Shown here piece by piece: positions 38,601-52,955 of a stretch of DNA of 64,000 bases; position 1 is the stretch's first letter, and each line of letters begins with the position of its first letter. Under the pieces are notes generated by a model that searched no databases, had not been told where the DNA came from, and saw nothing but the letters and a program-made list of their open reading frames with translations. Position numbers and translations under genes: made by a program. The DNA lies in assembly GCA_013396655.1 (NCBI GenBank), contig WBMV01003156.1, forward strand, positions 1,306,065-1,370,064, in the 5' to 3' direction. This DNA comes from Campylorhamphus procurvoides (Eukaryota; Chordata; Aves; Passeriformes; Dendrocolaptidae).

Positions 38601-39680
38601 CTTTGATCACAGCAGCTTTGCAGAGCTATATAGAAAAGAACAGTTGTATTTGAACCAATATTCTGGTTGGGTCTTTAACTTGTGCACCACAGAATCTTGT
38701 CTTCAGATTGACAGGAAGGTATTTTCATGCATGCACAAGATTAATATGTGATGAGCAAACTAACCAGCCCATACCCACTCTCTTGTAGTAGAGCTACATA
38801 AAATCATTTTCTCTTGCCTATTTTCACAATTTTAGTTGTAGCTGGAACTGTCAATTATCGCAGTTATCCTAAAACCATCCTCCTTATTCATTCCTGAGAC
38901 AGCCATATAGATGTGTGTTCTGAATTCCCAGTATATTTCATATCTTCTCTGCACACCTGGAAAAGAACCTTTTTGCCTCAGTAGCCTGAGATTAGAACAT
39001 CTTTATATATGTAGGTTCAATAGCAAGAATTTTATTATACGCCATTTCTACAGTTCTGAGATAAGAGAAGTGGGAAAATATGTAAAACAGTAGACCTTTA
39101 CATCTGTTAGTAGTGGTTTCCCAGGTTACCTTAATCACAGGTTATTACATGCGGGCAGCCAGCTTGGTAGCCAGAGGAGAATTACCTAAAAACAATAAAT
39201 TCATTGGGGAAAGAAAATTTGTTTTCAAAACAGTTCTTCTGCTATAGATCAAAACTAGGGAATTGTTAAAGCTCAGTGTCAGTAAAAATGGCATTGCAAG
39301 ATATTACATTTATTATTCAACCACAATTTCCACGTTTCATTTTCTTATTTCACAAGTCAAAAGAAGGAGACATGGTGTTTACCTGTATAAGGTGGTACAG
39401 GAAAGTTCTCTATGAAAATTTCATAACCGTATTTGCTATATTTGAGTGGTAAATGAGTTCAAGAGGTCACATAAAATTGATAGAAGTTTTAAAATGGTGT
39501 AACATGACTAAATCTGATATTTTGTGATGAGCTTATGCTGAGAGGTAATGTAGTAGGAAAATCAATTTATGATCAGGTGACTTGCACATTCCTAGTGTTG
39601 ATTTTATGCTGTTACTTAATTTAATCCCCATTCAGTTCTCAGACTGCAACAAACTAAAGCACTCTTCTAGTCATGTTTAC

Positions 39681-39728
39681 ACACATTATTATGCCTCTGA
39701 CATTACACATTATTATATCTTTGACATG
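39681..39728. repeat. Imperfect tandem duplication, 2 x 24 bp
   Basis: Copies at 39681-39704 and 39705-39728 share ACACATTATTAT at the start and TGACAT near the end, with several differences between. It looks like an older duplication than the perfect one at 23963. Confidence 0.75.
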
Positions 39729-39880
39729 ATGTATAAATCATATACAGAATTAAAACTGTTAAAATATTCCTGCCCAAAAAATGAAGCTGAATTAGTAACA
39801 TAGACAAGAAACCTCCAATTCAGTTTTGCAGCAGCCTCAAGGGTTCAGTGTAATGCTCTGGCAATTAAACTAAGCATACG

Positions 39881-39900
39881 AAACCCGCCTATGCGGGTTT
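39881..39900. other. GC-rich 8-bp hairpin with 4-base loop
   Basis: AAACCCGC, loop CTAT, then GCGGGTTT forms a perfect 8-bp stem in otherwise AT-rich sequence. It resembles the stem of a bacterial intrinsic terminator but lacks the T run, and nothing around it is bacterial. A stem of this length is expected by chance roughly once in a window this size for a given loop length. Confidence 0.6.
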
Positions 39901-40261
39901 GCCCTCACCCAGAGACAGCTGAACTAGTCATAAACACACCATATAAGTTGCAAAAAGAGGGTATCTTCAGCAACACACACCTTGAGGAAATCCCAAATTG
40001 TGACAGTGAGGTTGTTTCTGGTACTTATACTGGTACTGACACTAATATAAAGCTGAGAACATTGAAACACAGACAGCTTTTAGTGCTTGTTGCAGTAACC
40101 ACATATTCAGACCTTCTCAGGTGGCTTCTGAATGTTGTTCTGTTATGCTGGAGATTACTTAATGGCCATTCTTTTTGCTCTTAAAATCAATGAAATGTTA
40201 CAACTGCTACTTGGATAATATAACAAGCCTGAAGAATCTGATTCCATTTTCACTTATTCTA

Positions 40262-40410
40262 TTTTATCTCTGGTGATATATGGATAAAGGCAAATATATA
40301 TAAATGTTGATATATTTGATTGTTGGTAGATATTGACATATCTTTGTGTATTCCTTATATAAATATAGGTGGTTTACACAAATAATATATATACACACAT
40401 AGAGACATAT
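40262..40410. repeat. AT-rich TATA/ACAC low-complexity region
   Basis: This region has clustered ATATAT, TATACACACAT and related words over about 150 bases. It is a degenerate dinucleotide microsatellite region. Confidence 0.7.
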
Positions 40411-43400
40411 ATATTGCATCTTTAAAAAGAGTCAGCCAGTTACACACCAGTATCAGTTCAAGTTAGATTTTTTTGGAGACAGAGCATCCTTTTCCTGGCC
40501 TTTATTTCTAAAATACAGTAAACTAAATGTACTTACTGAAGTGTTTGATTCTGACATAAAGCAATAACATAGGTGTTCTGAAAAATGGTGGTTTAGAGGT
40601 CTGATCTGAAACACAGTAAGTAATATAGATCCAGATAACAGCTTACTTGACGACTCTAAGAAGTCTTTTCAATGAGTGGCAGCTTTTTTGATCCTGTCCC
40701 ATCTAAAAAATTCCCCAGAGAACTGGCTATTACTAAGAATATCATATAATATCTCCAGTAAGCAAAACCCCTGAGCTTCGCTGTCCAGCAGGCTCAGTTA
40801 CAGAGTATACGTGGCCAGTGTGCACATAACCTGAAAGTAACTCCCAGTAAATCTCTCACTTTACACTTTGAAAAATAAAGAGGATTTTTTAAATGTTTTC
40901 CTGAGGCAAAAACATTTAACTAACCTATTGACTAGAAACCCTAATTTCACCTTAAAGGTCTTTGTGAAACCCAGTTTTCTGCCCCGGAGCTATAAAGAAA
41001 GACATCAAGTTTGATTCATCTTCACATTAAGTTATGCTAGTATAATTGCATTTCTTCCAGTAGATTTACATAAATGCAAATCAGGTCCTCTCTATCTTAC
41101 ATGAAAGTAATGAGATTTTTCGAGTTCTTTAAGGCATCATCTCTAACCCTTTAATGAGTTAATTCTCTTCTCTTACCAATTTAGCTATAAGTCATAGGAA
41201 TAAAGCAAGGTGCAATGCGGTAAGTTATCATTTAGCGTCACATGTTTCATTTTGCCACCTATATTTATAACTTTTGAGATTCATCTTCAGTATCAGAGAA
41301 TACAAAATAAAGCTCAGGTGAATGTTACTGTCTTTTACACCAGAATGGCAAAGACCAGCAGTTTTCCCTATGCTTTTTCTCCTACCAATTTCTCTCTACT
41401 TAACAAGGACCCATTTCACTCAAAAGCTCTTTGTTAATGTCAGTAAAACCACTGAAACCATTTCATTTGTAATGAAAAGTAAGAAATAAGCACATTTCAC
41501 ATTGTTTGGAATATTACTGGGAACATTTTGTTCACCTCTACTGCAAGCCAAGCAAGTAATTAAGAACAGAAGGACTTGACTGTAGCATGCATGAGATGGT
41601 GTTGGCCCCAGAACCCTTTTGGAGATGAGTTTTTTCTGGACCCTTAATTTTATTTTATTTCCCATGTGATAGCAAAATGATGACTGACCCAACCCTTTCA
41701 TAAAACCAAATAATCTGACTTCTAAGGCACAAACCCAGGTAACGTAGGAAGGTTCAAGATAAGTCTGAAGATTTTCATCCTACATACTAACCACAAGCTC
41801 AGAAACCCTGCTATGTGAAGTTGACATTCCTCTTTTTCCCAGGTGCCTAAGCCTAAGGCTCACTTCAGCTGCTGCCATGTGTTGACAGCAATAGCACCTT
41901 TCATGTTGTGGCCTGAAATGAAAACTCAAAATCTCTTATTCAGTTTCTCTTGCAATCATGGAAGCCATGCTCTGTACTTAATAACAAGTGTGTGTGTTTA
42001 CCATGGATATAATTTACAATTTTTAGGTAGGCTTTCCACAATCCGCTGCTGAAGGAGCTCAAGCTTTTGTGCACTACAGCTGAGTTTTAAAAGTGGATAA
42101 TCTAATGAGCAATGTTTGTAGTTGCACATGATAAGCTGGATAATCAAAATTCATGTGGCACAAGATAAAGCGACTCACGTTGGGTTCTAGCAAGACTTTA
42201 TAAACCGTGTGCGTATCACAAAGCATGACCAGGTATATAATGTTATTTTGGATATTACCTTTTGCTGAAATATCAGTGAGTGATCACAGGCAGAGCTTGA
42301 AACTGCATTCATCTGGCCAAGCTCGACATTCTGCTCTGAGAACCAAGCTTTCAGCCTGCTTTAATTAAATTCTACTTTGGATAAATTCCTGTGGCAGAGT
42401 ATATGGTGACAATAAAGGTATTTAGGAAAAGACACATAAGAGAAATTTTTGCAAGGCAAATGATTCCTCTAATTCGTAGGCATTATTAGTGTGGGCAACA
42501 TCATTAAATGGTTTATCACAGTCAAAAATGTTCTCTGAAGGCAGATGGTCTAAAATTGCATGATTTTATTTAGGTTTTGATTTACATACTCATCTGAATT
42601 TTTTTTTTCATTTTACACAAAAATTAGAAAGTTTGTTAGTTGCATTCTTGTACAGATAATCTCATATGCCTAATTATCTCAGTAGGATGTTTTATTAATA
42701 TTTATATTTTTCTTTGAACATATTTTAATTTGCATTTGTGGCAAGAAGTTTCAGCCTTCTGCACTAACCCTTGTCCTGCCATGCCTCTTTGGTAGGAGAC
42801 AAAAGATGTTTGGTTTGTTGTTGACTGTAATGAGTATTTCTGAACCAAGATTACTGTCAGGGCCCTGAGTGCACTAATTGGTATTGATGGCTCTGACCAG
42901 CCACACCAGTGTCCTCCTCTCATGTACCCTCACCCTCTTTGCCCAGAAGCTGCTGCAGTTCAGGCCTTCCCCTGCTCCTGGCTGGAGTTTCGTCACTGCC
43001 AGCCAAGTCCCTTTCCTGACCCTGAATCACCTGCCCTGGTCACCATCCCCAGTCACCTTCAGTGGGATGGGAACATTGCAGGAGGTCCCCACCCCACTCT
43101 CCTACCACTAACTGTTCAATGTTGCCTCAGTTCTGCATCCTGATAGTCTCTTGGATGTGGATGTTTTTAACAGTATAAACTTCCCATGAGAAAGTTCTAG
43201 ATGTGATGATCACTTGTCAAAAAAGTCTTCAGGCAGCTCCAGAGTGGCTGACACCACACTCATTTATGTTAAAAATTGGGGTTGGGATTGACTCCCTCTT
43301 TCTGGTCTGTAATGCTTATTTGAATCCAGATTATCCACATCCAGGAGTTATTTTTTGTATCAGAATGCAAGTGATTAAATGACAACTCCTCTCAAACCCA

Positions 43401-43928
43401 AGAAATACTTAAGTGTTTAGGCAGAATGAAAATGTGACCCTACTGCCTTCCTGTGAATATGCATCTTTCATCTGTGCTTTAGTGACAAGGAATCTGGATG
43501 AGCACAAAATTCCAGACATCCCAGTCCAACCCCAGAAATAGCAAGAGCTGACATCGTCTGATAGGGCCCAGGAATGCTCCTCTTGCCTGGAGAAGGTTAA
43601 AGATTTCATCTCAACACAGGATGGTGTCTTCCGAGTGGGAGAAGGTGCCTTCATTTTGAGAGCCTATGCATCATTTTTCCTGTAGAATCATACATATTCT
43701 GCCTCCACACTGCCACAAGCACACTATGTCCTGAAGCAGTGCCTAAAAGGCAATATCTAGAAATATTTCTCCTCTAAAATTTGAACAAAGCCCTCCCACT
43801 GTCAAAACTAAAGTAAGGAAGAAAAGGCATTCTTGGCCTTTACCAGATAATGTTGATGATGGTAAGCACATCTGCAATTCAACTGTTAGAGTAAGATGGC
43901 CAGCTGTCCTCTTGGGTGTGATTATATG

Positions 43929-43964
43929 TTTTTCTTTTTTGGGGGTTTTTTTGGGTTTTTTTTG
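43929..43964 (+). repeat. G/T-only low-complexity tract
   Basis: T runs are broken by GGGGG and GGG blocks (TTTTTTGGGGGTTTTTTTGGG). It is of the same style as 20229 and 48031. Confidence 0.85.
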
Positions 43965-46099
43965 AGTCAGATGCCCTGTTGTTTTGATGAGTCAAATACA
44001 GATGCCATTTGTCTTACATTGTGGCTTTAAAGTAAATATTTTAAATTGTCCATTTCATAATGCAGATGCAAGGTATTCCTGATTCCCATGAAGAAACTGG
44101 TTGAGCAATTTTATTTTAATGTTAGAAAAAATGAGCTGGCAATTATCTTAATTTTCTTGGCAACATACCAAAATCTATAGATTTAAAAGGCAGGTTGATT
44201 GGGTTTTATGCTTTTTTTCAGACTGGGACTGTTGTAATGGTGGTTTTACATTTTTTTTCACTTGGTCTTTCTTCTGCAGCTCATTTTGAGGGAATGGGCC
44301 TTACTTGGACTCCTGCCTGTACGTCAGTTTATTATCACTTTATTGGTATAACACAGAAAAAGCCTAATGTGATAATTTCCTGAAATTTTAATTGCATAAT
44401 TTTTGTCCTGGTAGTTTTAGACTTAAATGAAATAATATTTTTCATTTTAATAGAGAGGTCACTTGGATATCATGCAACATAAACCCAGCAGTCATGAAAT
44501 AATTAATTTTATTTGAAAAACATGATTGGGACAAACAGAATTGTTTTCACTTGATTCCCTTAAAGAAAGAAAGGAAAAAAAAAAAACAAACCAGCAGCTG
44601 GTATACCCTGGAGGGTAGATGAACTTACTCTGGAGACAAACTGTTCTAGATGCTGCTGAGTGTGGCAGGCAAATAAAATTCTCAGCAAGGAGCAAACCAA
44701 CCAGGTCTGAAGGTCAAATTCTCTTGGCATGAGGGGAAGTTTGCGTATGTAGAGTCTCTTGAAACTCAGCAAAACAGAACTGACATAAAGGTTCTTAAAC
44801 CACATTTAAGATATTTCTCATTGCTTTTCCTTACTATTTAGTTTTAGTTTTCTCTGTTCAGAAACCTAATCCTTCTAGTTTAAGCACAAAAGGGAATGTC
44901 ATATTTTGCTAGAACATAGAGTAGCTCTCTGTATGGGAAAGATCTGCATGGATCCAAAACTCTGGTGTATTCTAGGTCCTAGCACACAAAAAGGAAAAGA
45001 TTTTCACTCCATCAGTAGGGTGATGAAAGACCTCAGTCTAAAACTGAAAGTGTAGACCTAAGAAAATTAATTCTATATTCTGTGCAAGAAGTTTGGAATG
45101 ACTTGGTTTATGAAATGCACTCTACTCCTAGATGTTGTTTCAACTTATGTTTACATTTTTTCCATCAGCTATACTCCTGGGAGAGAAGTATTTGTCTGGG
45201 GGTTTTAACTTTTCAGATTTAAACTCTGAGAATGTAGAAGATATGCTACACAAATCTGGGAGAAAAACTGCTCTTTGACAGATTCTTTTGCTGCCTTTCA
45301 GGATGAAAATCTCAACACAGTTTTCCACAGGTCAGGAAGAAAGAACTCAACAGGCATACAGAGGAAACTAAACAGGAACTTCAAAATTAGCATCCTGGTA
45401 TGGATCATCTTGTCAGAACAGCCAGGAGAACTAGAATAGCTTTTCCTTTCAGTCCAACAGCCCTCTTTCTGCTCTGGACTTGGTCAGTACACTGCAGGTG
45501 AAGCTGCTCCTCCCTGACTACCAGATTCTACCCATTTTGCCTGCCACAGGCTCAGCCAACCATTTGCAGCCTGAATTTCTGTGCATCCACCAATATTTGA
45601 ACCAGCAGCATGGAGTTACATGGCTTGTCTTACAAAGATTCAGACTCAGACTCAGGGCAGAGGTGGTTATAAGGAAAAATTACTACAATGGGAGTACTCT
45701 TTGCCTGCCCCGCCTGCTATGAGACCATAGTTCAATGTACTGGCTTGCAATTCTGTCATTCATATCCTTCGTGGAATCCACCCACCAACATCGTGCAAAA
45801 TCCATGATTATCGTGGATGCATTAACTGGGAGATGGTGTAACTAGCTTTGCTGTCAAGTGGAAATAACTTCTGACTTAATTATAGCGTAGGGATTATTTT
45901 CTGAGTGCACTCCCTGTCATGGTGTCATACCAGTTACCACCTCCAAAATACCCATAGGCAGGGTAAAAATTGTTTGGAAACTCCTAGGGTGTAATAAAAT
46001 ACAGGAGGAAGTATTCCTTAGGATCTCAGCATGCAAGTTATTTTCTCTGTAATCATATGGCTACAGGAGGTCTATCCTGAGGTATGCTTTGAGATGAGT

Positions 46100-46160
46100 G
46101 CTTAGATTAAATGATCTGCAGAGATCCCTTCCAACTTGAACACACTCTGTGATTTTTGTG
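46100..46160 (+). mobile_element. CR1: CR1 3'-end fragment
   Basis: TTAAATGATCTGCAGAGATC followed by CCTTCCAACTTGAA and CTCTGTGATTTTTGTG matches the CR1 3' tail on the plus strand, including the decayed TTCTGTGATT-type terminus. Only about 60 bases are recognisable, so the left edge may extend further. Confidence 0.8.
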
Positions 46161-48030
46161 AGCTGTGGTGTTACCATCATTGAGTCAGAGCCGAGCTGTA
46201 CTGCTCTGCCCTGGCATCAGTCACCCATGATGGGATCCCTGACATTCACCAGCTGACTCTTCACTCACCACCATGTTCAGCACCACTCTCAATTCTCTTC
46301 CTAAAGTACTTCTGAGAGCCCACTGACCTTCTAAGGGACCTCATAGATGGGTTAACTTATTTTCACCTTGACATTGGGACAAAGAATTGTTCCCTGACAA
46401 GATCAGTAAATCTGTGTGGCAGTTGCTGCTGGTATCAAAGCTTGTTCATTCTGTTTTATGAACAGTTCCTCTTGTGCAGCTCTAACTGGTCTTCCTGAGC
46501 AGCACAAGCCTGCAAGGCTGTGAAATATAAACTAGAGGAATTTCTGCTGAACTCTGTGCTTCAGGTCTATGTCCTTATTCCCCATATTTACAAATAAATA
46601 GGATAGTGGGTGATAACAGGCTTTCATTGTTTTTTCTTCTGCAAGTATCCCACAGTTTCCTGTGCAGTGCATTTAGAGGTTTGAGCTGGTCCTCTGAGTC
46701 GCTCCCATCAGCTGCAAGGCAGTACAGCCATGGGTACCTCTTCTCCAAACCCCACAACTCTGTTAGCTGCTATAAACCAGGTCACCTTGCAGCCTGAAAA
46801 ATATTAGAAGGGATGGTTATCCCTGCAACTTCACAATAATATAAATCAATAAAAATGTTAAACTAAATTATATTATTCCCTCTCCCAGGATAGGTGTCCA
46901 AGAATTTTGAGTTGTTCAACTATCCTGCTGTGACTACCCTCTATATTATTGATGTAGCTGGAAGATACTTATCACAATACTCACAAAAGTAGAAAATAGT
47001 GTTTTGTCTTGTGAAAATAAAATGGAAGAAGACTTTGATTTTTCTAATTAAAAGATTTAAATACAGGGATAATGAAAATTTTAGGCAACAATTATTAACT
47101 TTTTGCAAATGAAGCTTCAATTTCTGCAACATCACTCAAAGAAAAGCAATTCCTCTTCCATGAATACTTCTGAACTAATTAAAATATTCACTTCTTGGCA
47201 AAATGCTAAAGGTTTTATGAATTGAATTAATTAACAACAATGCATATAGAAGAAGCTAACCTTTTTTATTACTTCCCCAATGTTTAAAACAAAAAAAAGA
47301 AGTGCCAGATGAAGGTTGAAAATAAATACAAAGACAATACCCATGTAGGTGAAAGATGAAGAGATGTATTCAAATATTTGCATACACAGCAGGTACCTTG
47401 TAAAAACATAAAAGCACAAACTGAATTTTCATTGGCAAGAATAAGAACTATTGCATAATCAAAAATGTTGTTTTCACCTATAAATTCTTTATGAAGATAT
47501 GAAAAGTTCTGGTTTAGTATTGGAATTATTAATATAGTTATCATAAACCAATATTTTTCAAGATATTTTTTCTCCTGAGTATTTTATTCTGCCTTTTCAA
47601 AGTCTTAGGAGATTTTAAGAAGGGCTGGGCTGTTCAAAGGAACATGAGAGCTGGGAAGGCTCAGCCTCTTTGTCCTACAGCTGCAGAATATTTATGCAGT
47701 TGAAACATTCAGTAGGCAATCTGTTAATATTACCTCCAAAAATTAAGCAAGGTGCTTTCCAAGATATACCACCTGACCTCATTACTCATATTTTTTCCAA
47801 CAGTTACAGCTTTTTGTATAGATATGACTCTAACTTAGCAAGGGTAATTAATTTCTCTAGTTTAAAATATTTGAGATATTTACTCTCCTTATTCACTATA
47901 CTTCATCAAGTGTGACAATGTGAGGAGCTGAACATTTAGGAAGTCATGGTATGAACCAACAGGAAACTGTAGTTGTGTTCTGTAGAGAACAATATTGTCT
48001 AATGCTAAGTATTTAGAATTATTAGGCATG

Positions 48031-48079
48031 TGTGGGTTTTTTGTTTTGGTTTTTTTGGGGTTTTTGGGGGTTTTTTTGG
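48031..48079 (+). repeat. G/T-only low-complexity tract
   Basis: TGTGGG, GG, GGGG, GGGGG and GG blocks are separated by runs of five to seven T, with one short TTTT. It has weak quadruplex potential because some G-runs are only two long. Confidence 0.85.
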
Positions 48080-48490
48080 CTCATAAAGAATTTGGAACAT
48101 TCGCAAGGCAAAGCCATTTCATTTTTTTAATTGGCATGGTTCCTTGTGCCTGTTGTCTGATCCAGGAATATTTTCACTCCAAGTCTTCTCTTTTCCTTTT
48201 TCTTTCTCAGGGCGACACAGTCCCACATCTTCACCAGCTCTAGTCATAAGAACCTCTTTTTTTGAGTTGTTTTGCTCTATGTTTTTAGAATCATTATTAT
48301 TTGACTCATTAATTTATGCCTAAAGTGAAAATCATTATTATAAGACTTCTATAAAGTATCTGCATATTAAAGTACACAACTTGCTGTAAGCTAAAAACAT
48401 GCACTCATAACACAGACACATCCCAGCAAGGAACAGTTTCTACCATAATTACACTGTGTTTAACTTTAGGCATGCTAAATAATATGCATT

Positions 48491-48537
48491 TTAACAGTAA
48501 GGATCAACTCTTTAACAGTAAGTAAGGATCAACTCTT
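48491..48537. repeat. Tandem duplication with a 4-base difference
   Basis: TTAACAGTAAGGATCAACTC is followed immediately by a second copy in which GTAA is duplicated (AACAGTAAGTAAGGATC). Both copies end AACTCTT. It is a local duplication. Confidence 0.88.
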
Positions 48538-51213
48538 AACCAATTTATGAAAGGCAAGTAAACATCACTGCACAATAAAAGTAAACCAGTCCAAATTGGT
48601 GGGAACCTCATAGTTACTTTCATAAAAACAAAAATTTTATAGGAAATAGATATGCAATTTGAAAAAAAATATGGAAGAGAAACATTTTAGGGTGTGGTTT
48701 CTTTTCAGCTAGGGAATTCAACATGAAGTATTTAGTGAACCCCTCAGAAAGTGAGGAAATGCTGAACTCAGGCTGTGTATTTGGGACCTGGTTCTTGGAG
48801 GGAACTAAACAGGAGACGGCTTTTAGGGGCTACTAGAGCCAAGTGGTGCTCAGTTTTCATCTGAAAGAGCTATCAAGCATTTTCTATGGAGATCCCTCTA
48901 CACAGGGATGCTGTAACATTTCCAGAGCTTCCATGCAAAGTCCACTCATCCTGATATTTATCCCTGACTATGCCTGAGGTGTACCAGAGTAGAACTGTAG
49001 CCATCAGAGAAATCCATGTAATCTGCTGCAAGACCCCCTCTGTCTGGGAACTGCTCAGAGACACAATGTAGGGAAGACCCAGAATAATTATTTTGGCAAA
49101 GACAGAGGCAACAGCATCCTAGATTTTATAAAGACCCTTTATTCCCTTCTCCTTTATGACTTGATGTCATGCAATCAAGAACAATCACAAGACCCCCAGG
49201 AAAAATTAAAAACAGAGAATGAGATATCACTACCAGCAGAGCAGTTTGTCAAGCCTATAGATGGCTTTTGAGGAGTTCTTGGGAAAGATACTCAAACAGG
49301 GAAAAAAGGCTATTAGTTGGATGAACTAAGCAGCAAAATCCAAGTTAAAATGCCTTTTTATGCCATAAGTATCCACCAGATACTCAATGCTTTTCTCTTA
49401 TTTCTTTGTTGTATTTATGATCACTAGCCTGCCCAGATCATCCTTTCACCATAAGAAGCAATTCTGAAAGGAAGGCTAAGACAAAGCAAATTTCTATGAC
49501 TGTCCCACAGAGTATTCTTCACTGTGAATGGAGCTTCATGGCCTGTGAGCACCACAGTGCTGCCAGGGTCCATTTTGGATTCCTGTCAGCAATCCATGAG
49601 TCTTCTGTCAGGGTGCAGCATGGCCAGGGTGGGTAGCAATGGGGACCATGGGACAGGCTGGGGGAGGGACTTTCCAAGCAGCTTCATTCCTTTATGAGGA
49701 GCAGACCTGGGATAGGCATGGTGACAGTGCACACCAAGTGCTCCCACATATCATTGCGTACAAGAATGAGTTCAACCCAGGATTTCTCAGTATCACTATG
49801 GGAGTCAACACAAATGACCATATACATGGTCATTCAGAGGGTAGAAATACATGGGGAAGTTAAAAATGAAGCAGGAAGAAGGCAACTTCCAGTAATTCTG
49901 AGTGTCCTGCTCACCCTCTCCTAAGCCAAGTGAGCCCTGTCAGAGCAGGACTGGCCAAATGCACTGCTGGGTGATGGAATGACAGGCACCTGAGACACCT
50001 CCTATGTGGTGATTTATAAATGGAGCAGAGAAAACCTGTGATAAAGAGCCTGTTGCAAAGTGGAGAAACACGTGAAGATGCTGCTGTCAATATTATGGTA
50101 GAGGAGTGATTCACCAAGCAATCATTCTGCCACTACTTTTATCTATTGAGACAGTTTTCTGTATTTCCTGTATTAGAACCAAGAGCTTATGGAAATGCTT
50201 TGCCTATTAAAATAAGATACACAGTAAGCATAGTTGAGTGAATTCAGAAATGTTGCATGGAAGGATCAAGCAAGTTATGTGGTTATGTTTATAATTTTAA
50301 TAAGTATCTCAGTTATTTAAGCCCAACTCATACAGCTGTCTATCATATCTCATAGCAGGCTCCTAGTAATTTGTCCTGGTTTGCTGAAAGCCCTCCACAA
50401 CATCCAGAGAGGTAGTGCTGCTATGGCCCAGGGAGCTGCATATCCACTATGTGTGGAAGGATTATAGCTGGCTGGACTTTTTCAACACATTGTTCAGAGG
50501 GTATATTCAGACCACAGACACACAGCTTCATAATAGCAGAAAGTTCAATAAATGCCACTGGCCAAATCATGGCATGGAGTCTCATCCTTCCTGCCTAAAA
50601 ACTGTAAAGGATGCAGGCAGAAGTTACAGCCACTGAATTAAGGGCAGAGATTTGGTTTTGGCACAGAGTAGCCTCATTAGGTATATTTCACCCATGTTTC
50701 TAACATTGTTAATCTGTTTTAAAGTGCTATGAAATTTGAAGACACCCATAAAAATAAAATTCTACTGAAAACATATCCACCAACACAGACCACAGTGACA
50801 TGCCTAAAGCTTTTGCATAATTTCAAAAGTACTGTTTATCACCTGTATATACTAGGCAATTTATTTTTCAACCATGGATAGTTAAGGGATAATAAAACAA
50901 GAGTCATCTTTATAAGGTAACAATCCAGTTGCAGATCCCAAATGCAACTTCCACAAGGACATGACCCAATTGCTATTGGTATAATATTATATGACTTTGA
51001 AATGGCATTAATTTCACCTTTCCTTGCTTCTTGCTTTGTGCATAGCACTTCCTCACACTGAGTTCAGATGCAGAGCTAAGAATCTCAGAAAAGACCTGAG
51101 GGTCAAGGACTACTGTTTCAGCTTGAGAACAGAAGGGGTGATAATGTTTAAGGTTTTCTAAATTGGAGATGAAAAAAAAGAGACCTCAACGTGTTGACAC
51201 TGAACAGTGAAGG

Positions 51214-51214
51214 N
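51214..51214. other. Undetermined base (N)
   Basis: This is the only ambiguous base seen in the window, a single unresolved assembly position with no visible gap or junction around it. Confidence 0.95.
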
Positions 51215-52955
51215 GAATAGCAATAAACTTAAAAATAAAGGGAACTTAGGAACTGACTTTGAGGATCTGAACACAGCTGGTGACAAGAATGAGATGTGTC
51301 AAAGAAAGACTGTGAACAAAGCCACACTGCATCTAAAAAACTGTACAGAAGGACTGGGAAGATTTTCTCAGTTCCTTTCTCTGTTCCTGTGAAGCAGTAC
51401 ATTTGATAAACTAGATTAAGTAATAGCAACCCAAGAGTAGCAATTAGTATCTGTTGATGGTGCTCCCTGGAGACAGTAACCATTTAAGAGTTTAACCAAG
51501 GAATAGAGGCTTTTAAGGTGCTTCAGAAGGGGTTGTTCCCTGTTGTAAAGAAGGGAAATGCTGAATCATCAACCTCTGTGATTGCCTCATCTTTCCCATT
51601 GCTCTGCTTCCCAAATGTCCAGCTGATGTCCCCACATGTGTTTTTTCCTACCGAGACTCCAGCCCTTCAAGTAGACAAGTATGGTAAATAATAATATGGA
51701 TCTTGGGACAATGTGGATCTCAGGACTTCCTAGCAGCACAGATTCAGAATAAATACAATTGTGTTAAGCACTTGGAAGTATTTATGTTGACAAATGTTTC
51801 AGGCATCCATGATCTTAGGAATGAAAGTTCAGGTTCAGTGACAGTTATTCCAAGGCAGTTGCAGAAAAATTGTATCTTTATCACCTGTACTTAGTTTAGA
51901 TGGCAAAAGCTATCACCTTAAAAAAGAAAAGATTTTGCTATTAGAATAGGAGGGTAGAATGTTTTGTTACTGTTATGGATGAAGTCATCAATTCCTTAGT
52001 TGGACTGAAAATAAATGAATTACTTAAAAAATTCCCTCCAGAGTGATTACTCTGTGTGTGTCATTAGTTTGAGCAACACACATTGGAGCCAAAGGCAGAA
52101 GACAAGAAGCTCACCAGCTTCATGACATGAGGAGAAAAGGGGTCACAGGCTGATGATTCAACAGTTCAGCATTCAGCCAAGATGAGCAGACAAGGTGACT
52201 ATAGACACCTTGAGATTCAGCACCACCAATGTAGATCTTGAAATCTCAGAGGCAGGCTTCCAGAAGTGCTAACCAGTTGCATAACTCTTTTTTGTGTCTC
52301 AAAATCTCCTGTTATCACTTGCTTATTTTTTATGTTATTTGTTCTTTCCAGAGCTTTGCTCTTTGATTTTCTTTTGGTAGTGAAATTACTATGGCTTTTC
52401 ATCTGATTTTTTCTTTGCTGTTTACAGCGGAGTTTTGCTTTAGAAAATAATGCATCTGTTGCCCCAGTAAAAGTTACATAATTCTCCATTTACCCATACA
52501 GTTTTGCTCACTCCTTTATGTTTTCCTTCTCATCAGTATGCACACCATCTGTGCCTCTACTACAATGTTCTTACATGGCCTCCAGACTTACTTAGTGGTT
52601 TAAAAGTTTTATTACTTTGCCCTTCAGTCTCATGTTAATAATTTTGCTCACTGCTTTAAAAATCTGCCCTTTCAAACCTTGCTGTTAGCATGTCAGCCAC
52701 AGCGAAATTCAGCCCCCTCACCCCAACATGATGTCAAACCTCATTGTGTGACAGTGGTTGGCAAATAATGGAAATATTGTAATAACAAGAACTAAAGCCA
52801 GCGGTTATATTCCAGAGGAGACACATTTATTAATTAGAGAAGGACAACAAGCAAAGAACACAGAGGAAGAGCTATTAGCAGTGAATATGAACAAAGAAAT
52901 GCTTTTAAAATAAACTTGGTCACTTTTTCTAATTTAATTATTGAAGGCTCTCAGA

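Larger units (their letters stand above)
35641..46099. other. Non-genic stretch
   Basis: No gene is recognised. The longest frame (38209-38610, minus, 133 codons) has no known domain. A GC-richer patch at about 42890-43140 has no identifiable product. It contains AT-rich low complexity at 40262-40410 and the separately listed short repeats at 39681, 39881 and 43929. Confidence 0.6.

Noticed and set aside
50374..50560. TGTCCTGGTTT start with an AATAAA downstream, suggesting another passerine LTR
   Set aside because: Beyond the first bases I see no LTR layout, no CA end and no target duplication.
51973..51990. TGTTATGGATGAAGTCA, nearly identical to the left edge of the LTR-like element at 34716
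   Set aside because: The similarity stops after 17 bases and no polyadenylation signal or further LTR sequence follows, so it is likely coincidence.
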